Source: Cytophagales bacterium (GTDB lineage: Bacteria; Bacteroidota; Bacteroidia; Cytophagales; Spirosomataceae). From it: a stretch of DNA of 64,000 nt. The notes beneath the pieces were generated by a model. That model had not been told where the DNA came from and did no database searches. It saw only the letters and a program-made list of their open reading frames with translations. Below, one piece after another: positions 1 through 9,600 of the stretch; within the stretch, counting starts at the first letter, position 1, and every line of letters begins with the position of its first letter. The stretch lies in the NCBI GenBank assembly GCA_004292855.1, contig RDXN01000048.1:1-64000 (forward strand), in the 5' to 3' direction. A program made the position numbers and the translations under genes.

Positions 1-227
1 TGATTTGGCCAGTTTACAAGCGGCTTTGGACAACGTCTGGAATGAGTTCGGAGAAAAATACCGAGTTAATTTTAAATAATTCTGTTCAAGTACTTAATCG
101 GAAAAACGTTAATTTTTATACCCTACAAAGGGAATTTGATTCAGCTACCCGACAAAATTATTACGCGTTGAGTAGCCGGTGGTTGCTGCCTGTTTTACCC
201 TCACTGATTTATCAATTTAAGTTTTGA
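1..227 (+). CDS. TonB-dependent receptor, C-terminal fragment (partial)
   Basis: The open frame beginning at base 3 runs without a stop from the window edge to TGA at 225-227. Its last residues, LLPVLPSLIYQFKF, look like the final beta-strand of an outer-membrane barrel, with alternating hydrophobic residues and a terminal Phe. The next gene, 3 bp downstream, is a DUF4249 lipoprotein, a family that often follows TonB-dependent receptors. The plug and most of the barrel lie outside the window, so the receptor family rests on the C-terminus and neighbourhood alone. An internal ATG at 42 is not a start. Confidence 0.6.
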   Translation, partial: IWPVYKRLWTTSGMSSEKNTELILNNSVQVLNRKNVNFYTLQREFDSATRQNYYALSSRWLLPVLPSLIYQFKF

Positions 228-230
228 TTT

Positions 231-1103
231 GTGATGAGGAACCTACTCGTATTCATGCTTTTTGCAAGTCTGTTTGGGTGCATCAACGTAGAACAGCTAC
301 AACCTGTGGCCCGGTACGCGGTATTTTGCGTGCTTGTTCCAGAGGATTCCGTGGTTGCGGCTTCGGTTGTCCGAATCATACGCGTAGGAGAACGCTTCAC
401 AACTGACTCTCTGACCGTTCCTGGTGCCGACGTTTTACTGACAAACGAGATAGGAGATAGGTTACGATTAGTGTACAACGCCCGTCAGCGTCGATACGTA
501 GCCACTAATCAGTCATTTGTGAAGGTTAATCAAAGGTATCGGCTTGTCATATCCTTCAGCGACTCGAAGCCAATGACGGCCTCTTGTACCGTGCCTGACG
601 TTGCGCCGGTTTTGCAGCTAACCGGTCAGGTTATTAATGACGACTATTCATTTTCAGCCCAATGGCAGGACAACCCGAACAGGCGTAATCAGTATAAGCT
701 TTCACCTACACTTAGCGCAGAAGCCAACCCTAATGCAAGCGGTCCACTCGGTGGCACTGCAACAGCCACTCCAACTAGTATGGTTTTATTTGTTAGCTGG
801 GACGATAGCTCAGCCTCTTACCTGTACGTGAATGATGAGTTAACACAAACTGGACAAGTTTTACAGCGGGATGGCACGATTCGGCGATTAAGTGATGTCA
901 AAAAATTAATCCTCACTCTATCACTATTGAATGCAGATAGGCTTTTTCTTGATTATGATCGGCTTTCACTCAAGCAGAATGGAACGGAGGACGATCTTCT
1001 AACCCGCTTTAGCGAGCCGATTGAACTCCCCTCCAATATAGAAAATGGCCTGGGGGTTTTCTGTGCGTACAGTCGTAGCACAGTCAAGATTCAAGTAAAA
1101 TAA
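231..1103 (+). CDS. DUF4249 family lipoprotein
   Basis: About 290 residues. The N-terminus is a lipoprotein signal (hydrophobic stretch, then LFASLFGC with the lipidation Cys near residue 17). The body matches the DUF4249 pattern: a beta-rich first half with an early 'VFCVLVPEDS' strand and a 'CTVPDVAP' turn near residue 125. The family is found in Bacteroidota next to TonB-dependent receptors and is thought to be an outer-membrane-associated partner; its function is not established. The frame opens with GTG at 231, and ATG at 234 is an equally good start. The 3-bp gap to the receptor indicates one operon. The 3' end overlaps the convergent PAP2 gene by 20 bp. Confidence 0.85.
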   Translation: MMRNLLVFMLFASLFGCINVEQLQPVARYAVFCVLVPEDSVVAASVVRIIRVGERFTTDSLTVPGADVLLTNEIGDRLRLVYNARQRRYVATNQSFVKVNQRYRLVISFSDSKPMTASCTVPDVAPVLQLTGQVINDDYSFSAQWQDNPNRRNQYKLSPTLSAEANPNASGPLGGTATATPTSMVLFVSWDDSSASYLYVNDELTQTGQVLQRDGTIRRLSDVKKLILTLSLLNADRLFLDYDRLSLKQNGTEDDLLTRFSEPIELPSNIENGLGVFCAYSRSTVKIQVK

Positions 1104-1668
1104 CCCCCGCCAGAAAACCAATCAAGCCCCCCATCATAACCTCGCTCGACGTGTGTCGTTTCAACACAAGCCGAGAAAGGGCTACGAGAACCGAAAAAAC
1201 GCCCATCAGTAAGCCCGTTGGTTTATCCAATTCGTATAGGGCACAAGCCAGAAATAGGTTGATAGACGTATGCAGCGATACCTTGAGGAAAAAGTTGGCC
1301 ACGTACGACACAACCAGTAGCAAAAAGAAACAAATGGCACCCCGGTTGAATGGCTGGTAGAGGTCGGTCAGAAGCAGAAAAAGGATAAATAACCCACTCA
1401 GAAGCAATAAGACGTGATAAAAGCCAGACCGTTGGGTTCGGTCAGAGACATCGAAGTTGGTGTATTGCCCCTGTTTTGCTTTGCTGTAATTGTGCCACGT
1501 AATGGGCACAATAACTAGTCCTATGAGCACTGCCGAGACTGCTATAGTTTTACTAATTGGTAAACGCCCATAGGTCAAGCTGAGCAAAACTAACGGTAGG
1601 CTTACGAGAGGGTGACCGATGATCGAAACCAACCTGGCGGCTCGGTGAAGGTGAGAACTAGTTGCCAT
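1084..1668 (-). CDS. PAP2-superfamily membrane phosphatase
   Basis: A 194-residue integral membrane protein with about six hydrophobic segments. The two C-terminal phosphatase motifs are visible: SLHTSINLFLA (residues about 134-144, the PSGH-like motif with its catalytic His) and SRLVLKRHTSSEV (about 167-179, the SRxxxxxH motif). The final acidic position is Glu where Asp is usual, and the first KxxxxxxRP motif is not clear. The family dephosphorylates membrane lipids such as undecaprenyl pyrophosphate or phosphatidic acid; the substrate here is unknown. It is the last gene of a leftward operon, 12 bp after the ABC permease, and overlaps the end of the DUF4249 gene. Confidence 0.78.
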   Translation of the reverse strand: MATSSHLHRAARLVSIIGHPLVSLPLVLLSLTYGRLPISKTIAVSAVLIGLVIVPITWHNYSKAKQGQYTNFDVSDRTQRSGFYHVLLLLSGLFILFLLLTDLYQPFNRGAICFFLLLVVSYVANFFLKVSLHTSINLFLACALYELDKPTGLLMGVFSVLVALSRLVLKRHTSSEVMMGGLIGFLAGVILLES

Positions 1669-1680
1669 ACCCGTCGACGG

Positions 1681-2436
1681 TCAATTGTAGAAGTGTAAAA
1701 TTGATCGTTTCTGTAGCCACCAAAAAGCAAGAATAACTACAAGAATAAGCGAACCGCTGTATGTAATTAGCTCTGTGTTCAGGATCCCTATTTTTCGACT
1801 GGCTACTAACAGTAAATATGGGTTATACGTGAAGTTAGTCAGGTTCACAATCGGTATCCCCACGATGAGAATAACCAACCCAATAGCGAAAGAAATGTAC
1901 GCTTTGGTGGTTGTTAAACTCAAGAACAAATGGAATGCAATGAGCGGCAGACAATATAAGGTTGCACTACCGTAAATTTGTAATAATCTGATAGTCAATG
2001 ATAAGGAATCGGCTGGGCCGCCTATAATTAGCCGAAACGTTGCGTTGTTGAGAAGCTCGAAGACGATTGTTAACCCGCCCGCCAGAAAGACAAACGCATA
2101 GGCTACAATTACTTTGGCAGTAAAGAACAAAGCCCAGTTTATAGCCGATGATTTGTAATAATTGAGGCTGTTTGTCTCGTGTTCGTAGCCCGCAATCGCC
2201 TGCGTAATGAGCATGCAAAGCAGTGGGAATAGAAAGGTAGTCCATGCGCCCAATGCGTTCTCCCGAATCAAATCGGCACTGATTCGGGCACTGATCAACG
2301 CTTCGCTTTTGTACAGGATAAAAAGCTGGGTTATCGCAAAAGGTAAAATAGAAAAGATAAGTACCACCAGCAGCAGCCCTCTGAGGTGCAGTTTGTAGTA
2401 TTCTGCTTGCAGATAGTCAATTGCTCGCATGTTCAT
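1681..2436 (-). CDS. ABC-2 type transporter permease
   Basis: A 251-residue protein with six predicted transmembrane segments (about 19-38, 65-82, 102-125, 150-172, 178-197, 218-236) and a short N-terminal cytoplasmic helix starting MNMRAIDYLQAEYYKLHLR, the layout of ABC-2 exporter permeases. Its start overlaps the ABC ATPase gene by 20 bp, so the two are translationally coupled and presumably form one transporter. The length and topology resemble immunity-type or lipid exporters of Bacteroidota, but no substrate can be read from the sequence. Confidence 0.75.
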   Translation of the reverse strand: MNMRAIDYLQAEYYKLHLRGLLLVVLIFSILPFAITQLFILYKSEALISARISADLIRENALGAWTTFLFPLLCMLITQAIAGYEHETNSLNYYKSSAINWALFFTAKVIVAYAFVFLAGGLTIVFELLNNATFRLIIGGPADSLSLTIRLLQIYGSATLYCLPLIAFHLFLSLTTTKAYISFAIGLVILIVGIPIVNLTNFTYNPYLLLVASRKIGILNTELITYSGSLILVVILAFWWLQKRSILHFYN

Positions 2437-3289
2437 TATCTGCGTTTAGTCTGTTAATCAGCATATTCTCTAATGACTCGCCGTATTCGATACGCTTTAA
2501 CGCAATGCCTGTTTCCTCACAAAACCGAATAATTGGCCAGGCGGGTGAGGTGGCTGAACAAGTGATGCTGATCTGGTTTTGTTGCTTTCTGAAAAGATAC
2601 TTATTCGCAAGCAGATAACTGCACAATCGGTCGGGTTGCCCGTCCACATAGACGGTAATTGCGAGTGGTTGAGCAACGTTGTTTAACAAACCAAATTGAT
2701 GAATTACCCGGCCTTTGTTCAGAATAATGCCGCTATCAATCAGATCGTCAATTTCTCGCAGGTGATGCGAGGATATAACGACTGTTTTTTGTTCCGTCGC
2801 TACAATTGATTTGATTGAGTTTTTGAGAATCAACATGGTTGGCAAATCGACCGCGTTAAATGGCTCGTCGAGTAGAATGAGTTTTGAAGGGGTCAGAAAT
2901 GCGCGGGCAATCAGCAAACGCTGTTTTTGACCTTGCGAGTATTCCTTGTATTTTCGGTTTGCCGTCAGGCTGTCAATTTCGACAACCTCCAGGGCTGTGC
3001 TAACTTGGTTGGGACTGATCCGGTTGATTTTGCAGAAAAGCTGAAGATTTTCGCGGCCCGTTGCCTCTTTGTACAAGGCGTTGTTTTGCAAAAGCAAGCC
3101 CGGCTTTTCAGAGTAAACAAATGTCCCGGAACTAGGCTTGAGAATGCCCGATAGAATTGAGAATAGCGTTGTTTTGCCCGCCCCGTTTGGCCCAATTAAC
3201 CCAAAAATGGACGGGTTGGGTAACGTGAAACTCACGTCCTGCAATACAAAGCCATTTTTATACCCGAAGCTGACATTCTGTATGTTCAT
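2417..3289 (-). CDS. ABC transporter ATP-binding protein
   Basis: A 290-residue nucleotide-binding subunit. Visible motifs are Walker A GPNGAGKTT (residues 33-41), the signature YSQGQKQR (about 117-124, the QGQ variant of SGGQ), Walker B LILLDEP (about 137-143) and the switch His in VISSHH. The last 80 residues form a C-terminal extension typical of drug or bacteriocin-immunity ATPases. The start ATG (3289-3287) shares a 4-bp ATGA overlap with the stop of the upstream acidic protein, and the 3' end overlaps the permease start, so all three are coupled. It should energise the permease encoded next to it. Confidence 0.93.
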   Translation of the reverse strand: MNIQNVSFGYKNGFVLQDVSFTLPNPSIFGLIGPNGAGKTTLFSILSGILKPSSGTFVYSEKPGLLLQNNALYKEATGRENLQLFCKINRISPNQVSTALEVVEIDSLTANRKYKEYSQGQKQRLLIARAFLTPSKLILLDEPFNAVDLPTMLILKNSIKSIVATEQKTVVISSHHLREIDDLIDSGIILNKGRVIHQFGLLNNVAQPLAITVYVDGQPDRLCSYLLANKYLFRKQQNQISITCSATSPAWPIIRFCEETGIALKRIEYGESLENMLINRLNADNEHASN

Positions 3290-3774
3290 TGGAACAACCC
3301 CCAGTCATCCGGCACGTCGTTGGTTTTGTCGAAGCTGTTAATCCAGTCGACAAAGAGCTGGCGGAAGTTTTCGATTTCGTCGCGCAGGAGTCCGATGTAG
3401 GCGGGGTCGGAGAGTTTTTCTGATTGGAGATAGTTGGTTTGGGTGAGCAGTTCGCGGGCGTGGATTTTAATGATCACGGCGTTCTCCATACGGAGCGTAT
3501 AGAGGTCGGCTCCCTCGGCCCCCACTACTTTGGTCGGCAGCATCATGGCGTTGGCCATCATCTGCTCGCTCATCATCAGAATATCGTCTTCCTCGTCAAT
3601 CGTGCCCACAATCGCCTGGGTGATTTCGAGAATCTCGTTCGCTTTTTTCAGGATGGGAAGGCCCTCGATCCGGCGATTTTCGGCCTCCATTTCGCGCTGG
3701 GCCTCAACGGGGTCGTAGTTGCGCTCGAATTCCTCCCAGTCGAAGGTATCGTCGTCGTCGTCATCGAAGTGCAT
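3286..3774 (-). CDS. Acidic protein of unknown function, first gene of the ABC operon
   Basis: A 162-residue soluble protein of unrecognised family. The chosen ATG at 3774 gives an N-terminus with six consecutive Asp (MHFDDDDDDTFDWEEFE); a longer upstream frame exists but its extra residues are basic and unlike the rest. The protein is strongly acidic and largely helical by composition (QREMEAENRRIE, DEIENFRQLFVDWINSF), with no membrane segment or signal. Its stop codon overlaps the start of the ABC ATPase gene (ATGA), the usual sign of translational coupling. It may be a conserved Cytophagales protein; a role in the transporter is only suggested by position. Confidence 0.72.
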   Translation of the reverse strand: MHFDDDDDDTFDWEEFERNYDPVEAQREMEAENRRIEGLPILKKANEILEITQAIVGTIDEEDDILMMSEQMMANAMMLPTKVVGAEGADLYTLRMENAVIIKIHARELLTQTNYLQSEKLSDPAYIGLLRDEIENFRQLFVDWINSFDKTNDVPDDWGLFQ

Positions 3775-4003
3775 AGCGGCTAGGTATGTTGAACGTTTTC
3801 TCCCTACAAAACAACGCAAATACCGATGGACACGCAAGTAGGCACGGGGTCAGTAAGTATAAATTTTAATAGCATCAATAGGCATATCGCCCTAACTTGC
3901 CATCTGGTTGTATGGTGTAGAATATAGGTGAAGTAGATAAGAGAAGAGACAACCCTGACCCGCGATTGACTGTCAATACTGGTCAGACAGATCCGATTTG
4001 TTT

Positions 4004-6601
4004 ATGATGTGTGTGTGTGCCAACCGTCTTGTACTGTATTTAAGTGTCTTGTTTTTAGGTCTGAGTCCGGTTGCTTTGGCCCAACTCGATGCCACGTTTC
4101 CGCTCAACCGCATGGTGTTTCAGCGGAACAACGCCAATCAGGCCACATTTCAGGTCGCCGGTAGCCTTACCACCCCCCTCGACCGGGTGGAGGTACAGGT
4201 CGTTAACCGCATCACCTCGGCTACAGTTACGGCCTGGACAACCGTGCAAACCAATCCCACCAACGGGCAGTTTGCGGGCAACCTGACGCTTGCGGGGGGC
4301 TGGTATCAACTCAATTTCCGGGGATTCCGCAACAACGCCGTGGTTGGCACCGACATGATCGAGCGGGTGGGTGTGGGCGAGGTGTTTGCCGTTTTGGGCC
4401 ACTCCAACGCGCAGGGCAGCAGTTGCACCGCCGAAGCCAACGGCTGTTATTATCCGGTCTGCAACGCCTGCCCCACCCTCGACGGAGCTACCGACGACCG
4501 GGTGTCCTGCGTCCAACTCAACAATAACAACAACTCGGCGAACTTTCAGAACCCGGCCTTCCAGCAGTACGAAGAAACAGGCGACAACCGTTACCTGCCC
4601 GGCGTAACAGGCTTCGCCAAGCTCGAAACCTACGTGGGCGAGTCGCCGTTTGCGCGGTTTGCGTGGTTTTGGGGGAAGATGGGTGACCAATTGGTGCAAC
4701 AGTTGGGTGTTCCGGTGCTGCTCTACAACGCGGGTTTTGGTGGCTCCAACATGGAGCATGTGTACAAATCAGCCTACGATATTCCATTTTCGCACGGTTG
4801 GATTCGGTACGATATCCGAATGCCGTATGTGAACATCCGCAACATTATGAACCTGTACGCGCCCTCAACGGGTCTGCGGGCCATTTTGCTCCAGCATGGG
4901 ATCAATGACCGGGGTAATCAGTACAACGATATAAAAACGCATTTTCTGGGTGTGATCGACAAAGTCCGGTTGGAATTCAACGCGCCTAATCTAGCGTTCG
5001 TGGTGGCCAAAGATTCGTATGCTGATGCACCCTTTCAACACGTGCGCGACGCGCAGGATGACGCTATTTACCGGGGGGAACGCGCCAACCCACGCTATAT
5101 TGATAATACATTTCTCGGCCCCGACCTGGACCAGGTAACGCGTAACAACCCGGCCTACAGCGCAGAAGATAACTGGAATAATTATAATCTACGTTGGCGA
5201 CCCGATGGCATTCACTACTCGCCCTCGGGGCAACAGGAGGTGGCTAATCGGTGGGTAAACGTGCTCCGGCAACAGTCGTTGCTCGATAGCATTTCGCCCG
5301 TGTTGCCGCAAGCGCAGCCCTTTGCCAACATTGCCTGCCCCGGTAGTCAGACGGGCTTAGCGGTGGGATTTCCCGGCGGCTACAGCGAGTATAACTGGGG
5401 CGACGGAACCAGCAACCAAAGCCGCACGCTGAGCGCGGGCACTTACGGCGTTCGGCTTCGGGCTACCAACAACCGGATCTTTTTCCCGCCTGCCGTAACG
5501 ATTCCGAATTTTACGGCTCCCGCACAGCCCACGGTGTCGGCAGTGGGAGGAACCCCCGATCTTTGTACGACCAACAGCCTTACGCTCACCACAAACGCGA
5601 ATGGACCGGTTCGTTGGAGTACCAACCAACTAGCACAGAGTATTTCGGTGTCGGCAACGGGCACGTATTCGGCCTCGGCGGTCGACTTGACGTATGGTTG
5701 CCTGTCGTTGCCCGGCTCGCTGTCGGTGGGGATGGGGCAATCAGATTTGGCCCTGAGCATGAGCGTCGACAAACGGGTGGCCCGCGTGGGTGAGGACGTG
5801 CAGTACGCGCTCACGATCACCAACAAAGGCCCCTGTGACCCCGGCACGCTCACCTGGCAAAACCGGCTCCCCGCCAATGTGCAGTTCGTTTCGACAACCG
5901 ATGGTCTGTCACTCAGCAACGATATTCTGAGCAAGTCCTTTGCGGGATTAGCCCCCAACACATCGGTGACGCACCGGTTCCGGGCGCGGCTACAGCAACC
6001 CGGTTTCTACCTCAATGCGGCCCAAATTCTGGCCTCGGGCAAAACCGACCCCAACTCGGTGCCCGGCTCCGGCACGGGCGATGGGCAGGACGATGCCGCC
6101 TTTACCGACGTCAGAACGATGGAGGGCGGAACAGGTGTCTATGCTTCTTCAAACCCCAATCAGACTACGCTGCCCGCCGTGCAGTCGAGCCAACCCACCC
6201 CCGACGGAGCCACCGCCGATTTGAGCCTGCAACTGCGCTCCAACGTTCGGGTGGTGCGCGTGGGGCAATCGGTCGCGTTTTCAATCACAGTGAGCAATAG
6301 GGGCGGGGCCACGGCAAGCACGGTCTCTGTGTTTCAGACGCTACCTGCCGGATTGCAGTTTGTGTCGTCGGCAGATGGCGTTACGCTCAACAATGGCAAC
6401 GCACGGGCCATTTTCAGTAGCCTTGCACCGGGGCAGTCGGCCACGATGACGTTTGTGGCTACGGTGACCGCTGTGGGGGGGCAATCGACAGCGGCCCAAA
6501 TCTCGTTTAGCAGCCCCGCCGACTCCGATTCGACCCCCGGCAACGGCTACGACAACGGCGAAGACGACACCGCCCGGATTGAGGTTCGGGTCGAAAATTG
6601 A
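4004..6601 (+). CDS. Secreted SGNH/sialate O-acetylesterase-like hydrolase with two DUF11 domains
   Basis: About 865 residues with an N-terminal signal peptide ending near PVALAQ. An N-terminal beta domain (to about residue 120) is followed by an SGNH hydrolase: block I GHSNAQG with the nucleophile Ser near residue 133, GGSNMEH, LLQHGINDRG and the catalytic His block DGIHYSPSGQ near 400. Next comes an Ig/PKD-like region, then two DUF11 domains (about 580-695 and 738-860) with the family pattern 'NKGPCDPGTL' and 'SNRGGATASTV'. These enzymes remove acetyl or similar esters from glycans outside the cell. No type IX sorting domain is present. The frame could start at TTG 3998; ATG 4004 is preferred. 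It shares its N-terminal layout with the esterase at 39912-42440. Confidence 0.85.
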   Translation: MMCVCANRLVLYLSVLFLGLSPVALAQLDATFPLNRMVFQRNNANQATFQVAGSLTTPLDRVEVQVVNRITSATVTAWTTVQTNPTNGQFAGNLTLAGGWYQLNFRGFRNNAVVGTDMIERVGVGEVFAVLGHSNAQGSSCTAEANGCYYPVCNACPTLDGATDDRVSCVQLNNNNNSANFQNPAFQQYEETGDNRYLPGVTGFAKLETYVGESPFARFAWFWGKMGDQLVQQLGVPVLLYNAGFGGSNMEHVYKSAYDIPFSHGWIRYDIRMPYVNIRNIMNLYAPSTGLRAILLQHGINDRGNQYNDIKTHFLGVIDKVRLEFNAPNLAFVVAKDSYADAPFQHVRDAQDDAIYRGERANPRYIDNTFLGPDLDQVTRNNPAYSAEDNWNNYNLRWRPDGIHYSPSGQQEVANRWVNVLRQQSLLDSISPVLPQAQPFANIACPGSQTGLAVGFPGGYSEYNWGDGTSNQSRTLSAGTYGVRLRATNNRIFFPPAVTIPNFTAPAQPTVSAVGGTPDLCTTNSLTLTTNANGPVRWSTNQLAQSISVSATGTYSASAVDLTYGCLSLPGSLSVGMGQSDLALSMSVDKRVARVGEDVQYALTITNKGPCDPGTLTWQNRLPANVQFVSTTDGLSLSNDILSKSFAGLAPNTSVTHRFRARLQQPGFYLNAAQILASGKTDPNSVPGSGTGDGQDDAAFTDVRTMEGGTGVYASSNPNQTTLPAVQSSQPTPDGATADLSLQLRSNVRVVRVGQSVAFSITVSNRGGATASTVSVFQTLPAGLQFVSSADGVTLNNGNARAIFSSLAPGQSATMTFVATVTAVGGQSTAAQISFSSPADSDSTPGNGYDNGEDDTARIEVRVEN

Positions 6602-6606
6602 GGACA

Positions 6607-6647
6607 CAAAAAAAGCCCCGACGATTATTCCGTCGAGGCTTTTTTTG
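6607..6647. terminator. Bidirectional rho-independent terminator
   Basis: Seven A, then GCCCCGACG paired with CGTCGAGGC around a short loop, then seven T. The stem has A/T tracts on both sides, so it can end transcription of the esterase (rightward) and of the giant surface protein (leftward), which converge here. Confidence 0.85.
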
Positions 6648-6656
6648 TATTGATTA

Positions 6657-9600
6657 TCAGAGTGGTTTGCCCTGCGACTTAGTCTTTCGGATGACTACTG
6701 GCATACAGATTTCTGTTGGACAAATGCAGTTCTCGACCACGGCCACTGTCAGATCGCGCGCACAACTGGGTTGTCCATCAATCAACACCCATACTCGAAT
6801 CGTATAACTCCCCGGCAGCAAACTTGCGCCAACCACTCCGTTGATTGGCACTGCGGTTGCGGTTCCAGAGACCACCTGAGTCGCGCTGAACGATGTCCCA
6901 CGAGAAACCTGATAGACATACTGACCTGGAACTGCGCCCAGATTCGCTAGCGTAATCTGCCCGTTGGGTTGTGGGGCACCTCCCACACACGAGGGATTGC
7001 GGACCAGAGCCGTGTAGGAGGGTACTTCTACCTCCTCAATAATAACCGGGCAGCAAGAACCATCGGGGCAGGAGCCAATGACGCCCTCATTGACGCGGAC
7101 CGAATATTCGCCGACCACTGTAGCTGTATATACGCCTGCTGTAGCGGCATTCGCCGAAGTAGCCGTTACGTCCGACACCAGCGTTGTGCCAGCAGACGTA
7201 GTCCGATACCATTGGTAGCGATTGTAGCCAGCGGGCGCACTCAATTCAACCGAAATGGGTTCGTTTTTGCAAACCTGCACGGGTACACTGGTGCAAACTT
7301 TCACCTCTTGGCCCGGATCGTCGGGGGTTAAGGGCTGACGACGGGCGGTGTTGTAAAGCACGCCTTCGGCCAGTACACTGGCTGAATAGACCAGCGTGGC
7401 GGTGGTGTTAACAGGCAGGCTGGGAATGGTCCAGGTGCCTCCCTGGGCACTCGCGCTGAAGCTGCCTAAAGAAGTGACGACCGAACCGGGCACCAGGCTG
7501 AGTCCCGATGAGAAGGTATCGCTGACGACCACGCCTGTTGCCGTTATGGGACCCGTGTTGGCTACGGTGACGGTGTAGGTGAGTACTTCGCCCACTTTCG
7601 CCTTGGCCTTGCTTATCTGCTTGGTGGTGACGAACGAGGGCTTAAGCGGGGCCGCTGTGCAACTAGCCGGAGCGGTGTAGTTGACCGAGGTCTGCCCACA
7701 GGCCGAGGCTGAGGAGATGACCGAAACAGTCTTGGTCAAGCCGTCCGAGGGTAGGCCGGTGAGGGTGTAGCTGGCGGGTCCGTTGCCTGTCAGGGTGACG
7801 ACCGCGCTGGCTCCGTTGGTGGTCACCGTGAGCGACTGCGTGCCGGGGCCATTAGTGGCCGACACGGTACCCGTCAGGGTGTAGGTGTTTGTGGCTGAGT
7901 TACACACACCCGGAGTAACCGTAGCCGTCAGTGAGCAAACCGGATCAGCCGCCGTAGTGATAGTGATCGGAGTGACGGCCGAGCAATTCTTGCTGTCGAT
8001 CACTTTCACGGTGAAGCTGCTGGTTGTGGCCGAGGTGGGTGTTCCCGAAATGACCCCAGCCGCGTTCAAGTTCAAGCCCGCTGGCAGCGCACCGGCCGTG
8101 ACCGAATAGGTCAGTGGAGCCGTGCCACCCGTGGCTGCAATGGTCTGACTGTAGGCCGCACCGACTTGTCCATTTGGCAAGCTGGCTGTGATGATGCTCA
8201 ATGAACAGACTGTGCAGGAAGCTGGCGCGTTGTAGGTGGTGTTGGCCGTTACGGTCACCCCGTTAGCCAATGTGGTGATCACCGTGTGGCTGGCTGTGTT
8301 GCTGACCCCCGACACCGAGAAGCTGGCCGAAGTCTGGCCTACCGTTACGCTGACCACGGCAACGGTTGCGCCATTGTCGGTAATGGTCAGGGTTCCTGCC
8401 GGAGCGTTGCTGAGTGAGACCGTACCCGTGGTAGTGTAGCTGTTGGTCGCTGAGTTGCAAACCGGCGTGCCAACGACCACGGCCAGCGTAGGTGTACCGG
8501 CAACGGGAATGAGACCCGCGTCGATGGTCAGGTTGCTCTCACCAGCTGTCAGACTCACGGCAGGAGTGCTGCCCTTCTGGCCCGTGAGCGAGTTGACGTT
8601 ACTGTCTGTAGCCGGTGTTGCCGAGCTGGAGTTGGGGATGGTGAAGGTCATACCCTGTGGGGCGGTGAACTTCACCCGGTACGAACCCGGATCGAGGTTG
8701 CTAAACAGATACCCGCCGTTGGAGTCGGTGAGGGTGGTGCTGATAGCCGAGCCGGATGTGGCATCGCAGAGCACGACGGTGACGCTTTGCACGCCGGTGT
8801 TGCCATCGTCCTGGACGCCGTTCTTGTTGGTATCGAGCCAAACGTAGTTACCCAGGCTGGCCTTGAGGGGGGCCACGGTGCAGCTAGCGGGAGCGGTGTA
8901 GGTGACCGAAGTCTGCCCACAAGCTGTGGCCGACGAAAGCACTGTCACGGTTTTTGTCAAGCCATCGGATGTCAGGCCCGTGAGGGTGTAGCTGGCGGGT
9001 CCGTTGCCTGTCAGGGTGACGACCGCGCTGGCTCCGTTGGCCGTCACCGTGAGCGACTGGGTGCCGGGGCCATTGGTGGCCGACACGGTACCCGTCAGGG
9101 TGTAGGTGTTCGTTGCCGAGTTACACACGCCCGGTGTAGCCGTGGCCGTTAGCGAACAAACGGGCAGAGCCGACGTGGTGATGGTGAGCGGAACGACGGC
9201 CGAGCACGATTTGCTGTCGGTCACCTTCACGGTGAAGCTAGCTGTGGTGGCCGATGTAGGTGTTCCTGTAATGACCCCGGCCGTGCTCAGGTTCAGACCG
9301 GCTTGCAGCGAACCTGCCGAGAAGGTGAAGGCCAGAGGAGCCGTGCCGTTTGTTGTCGAAATAGTCTGGTTGTAAGCCGTGCCGACTTGTCCGTTGGGCA
9401 GACTGGTGGTGGTGATGCTCAACGCACAGGGTGCCACCGAGCACGAAGCAGGAGCCGTGTAGGTGGCCGTTTGCGAGGAACAGCCTGCTAGTGAAGCCGA
9501 AACTAGACGGTTGCTGCCATCGGAGGTTAATCCGTTGAAGGTAGCCGTGCCAGTGAAGCTGTTCAGCCCCGATCCAACGGTCAATGTTTGAGTCGTTGCT

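Noticed and set aside
42-79. A short alternative frame (2-79) ending RVNFK at the window start
   Set aside because: It resembles a barrel end, but the third frame gives a better terminal strand (IYQFKF) and runs to 3 bp before the next gene, so that frame is the real one.
7651-9436. Repeats in the surface-protein gene as a CRISPR array
   Set aside because: The units are hundreds of bases long, in frame and protein-coding, without short identical repeats and unique spacers.
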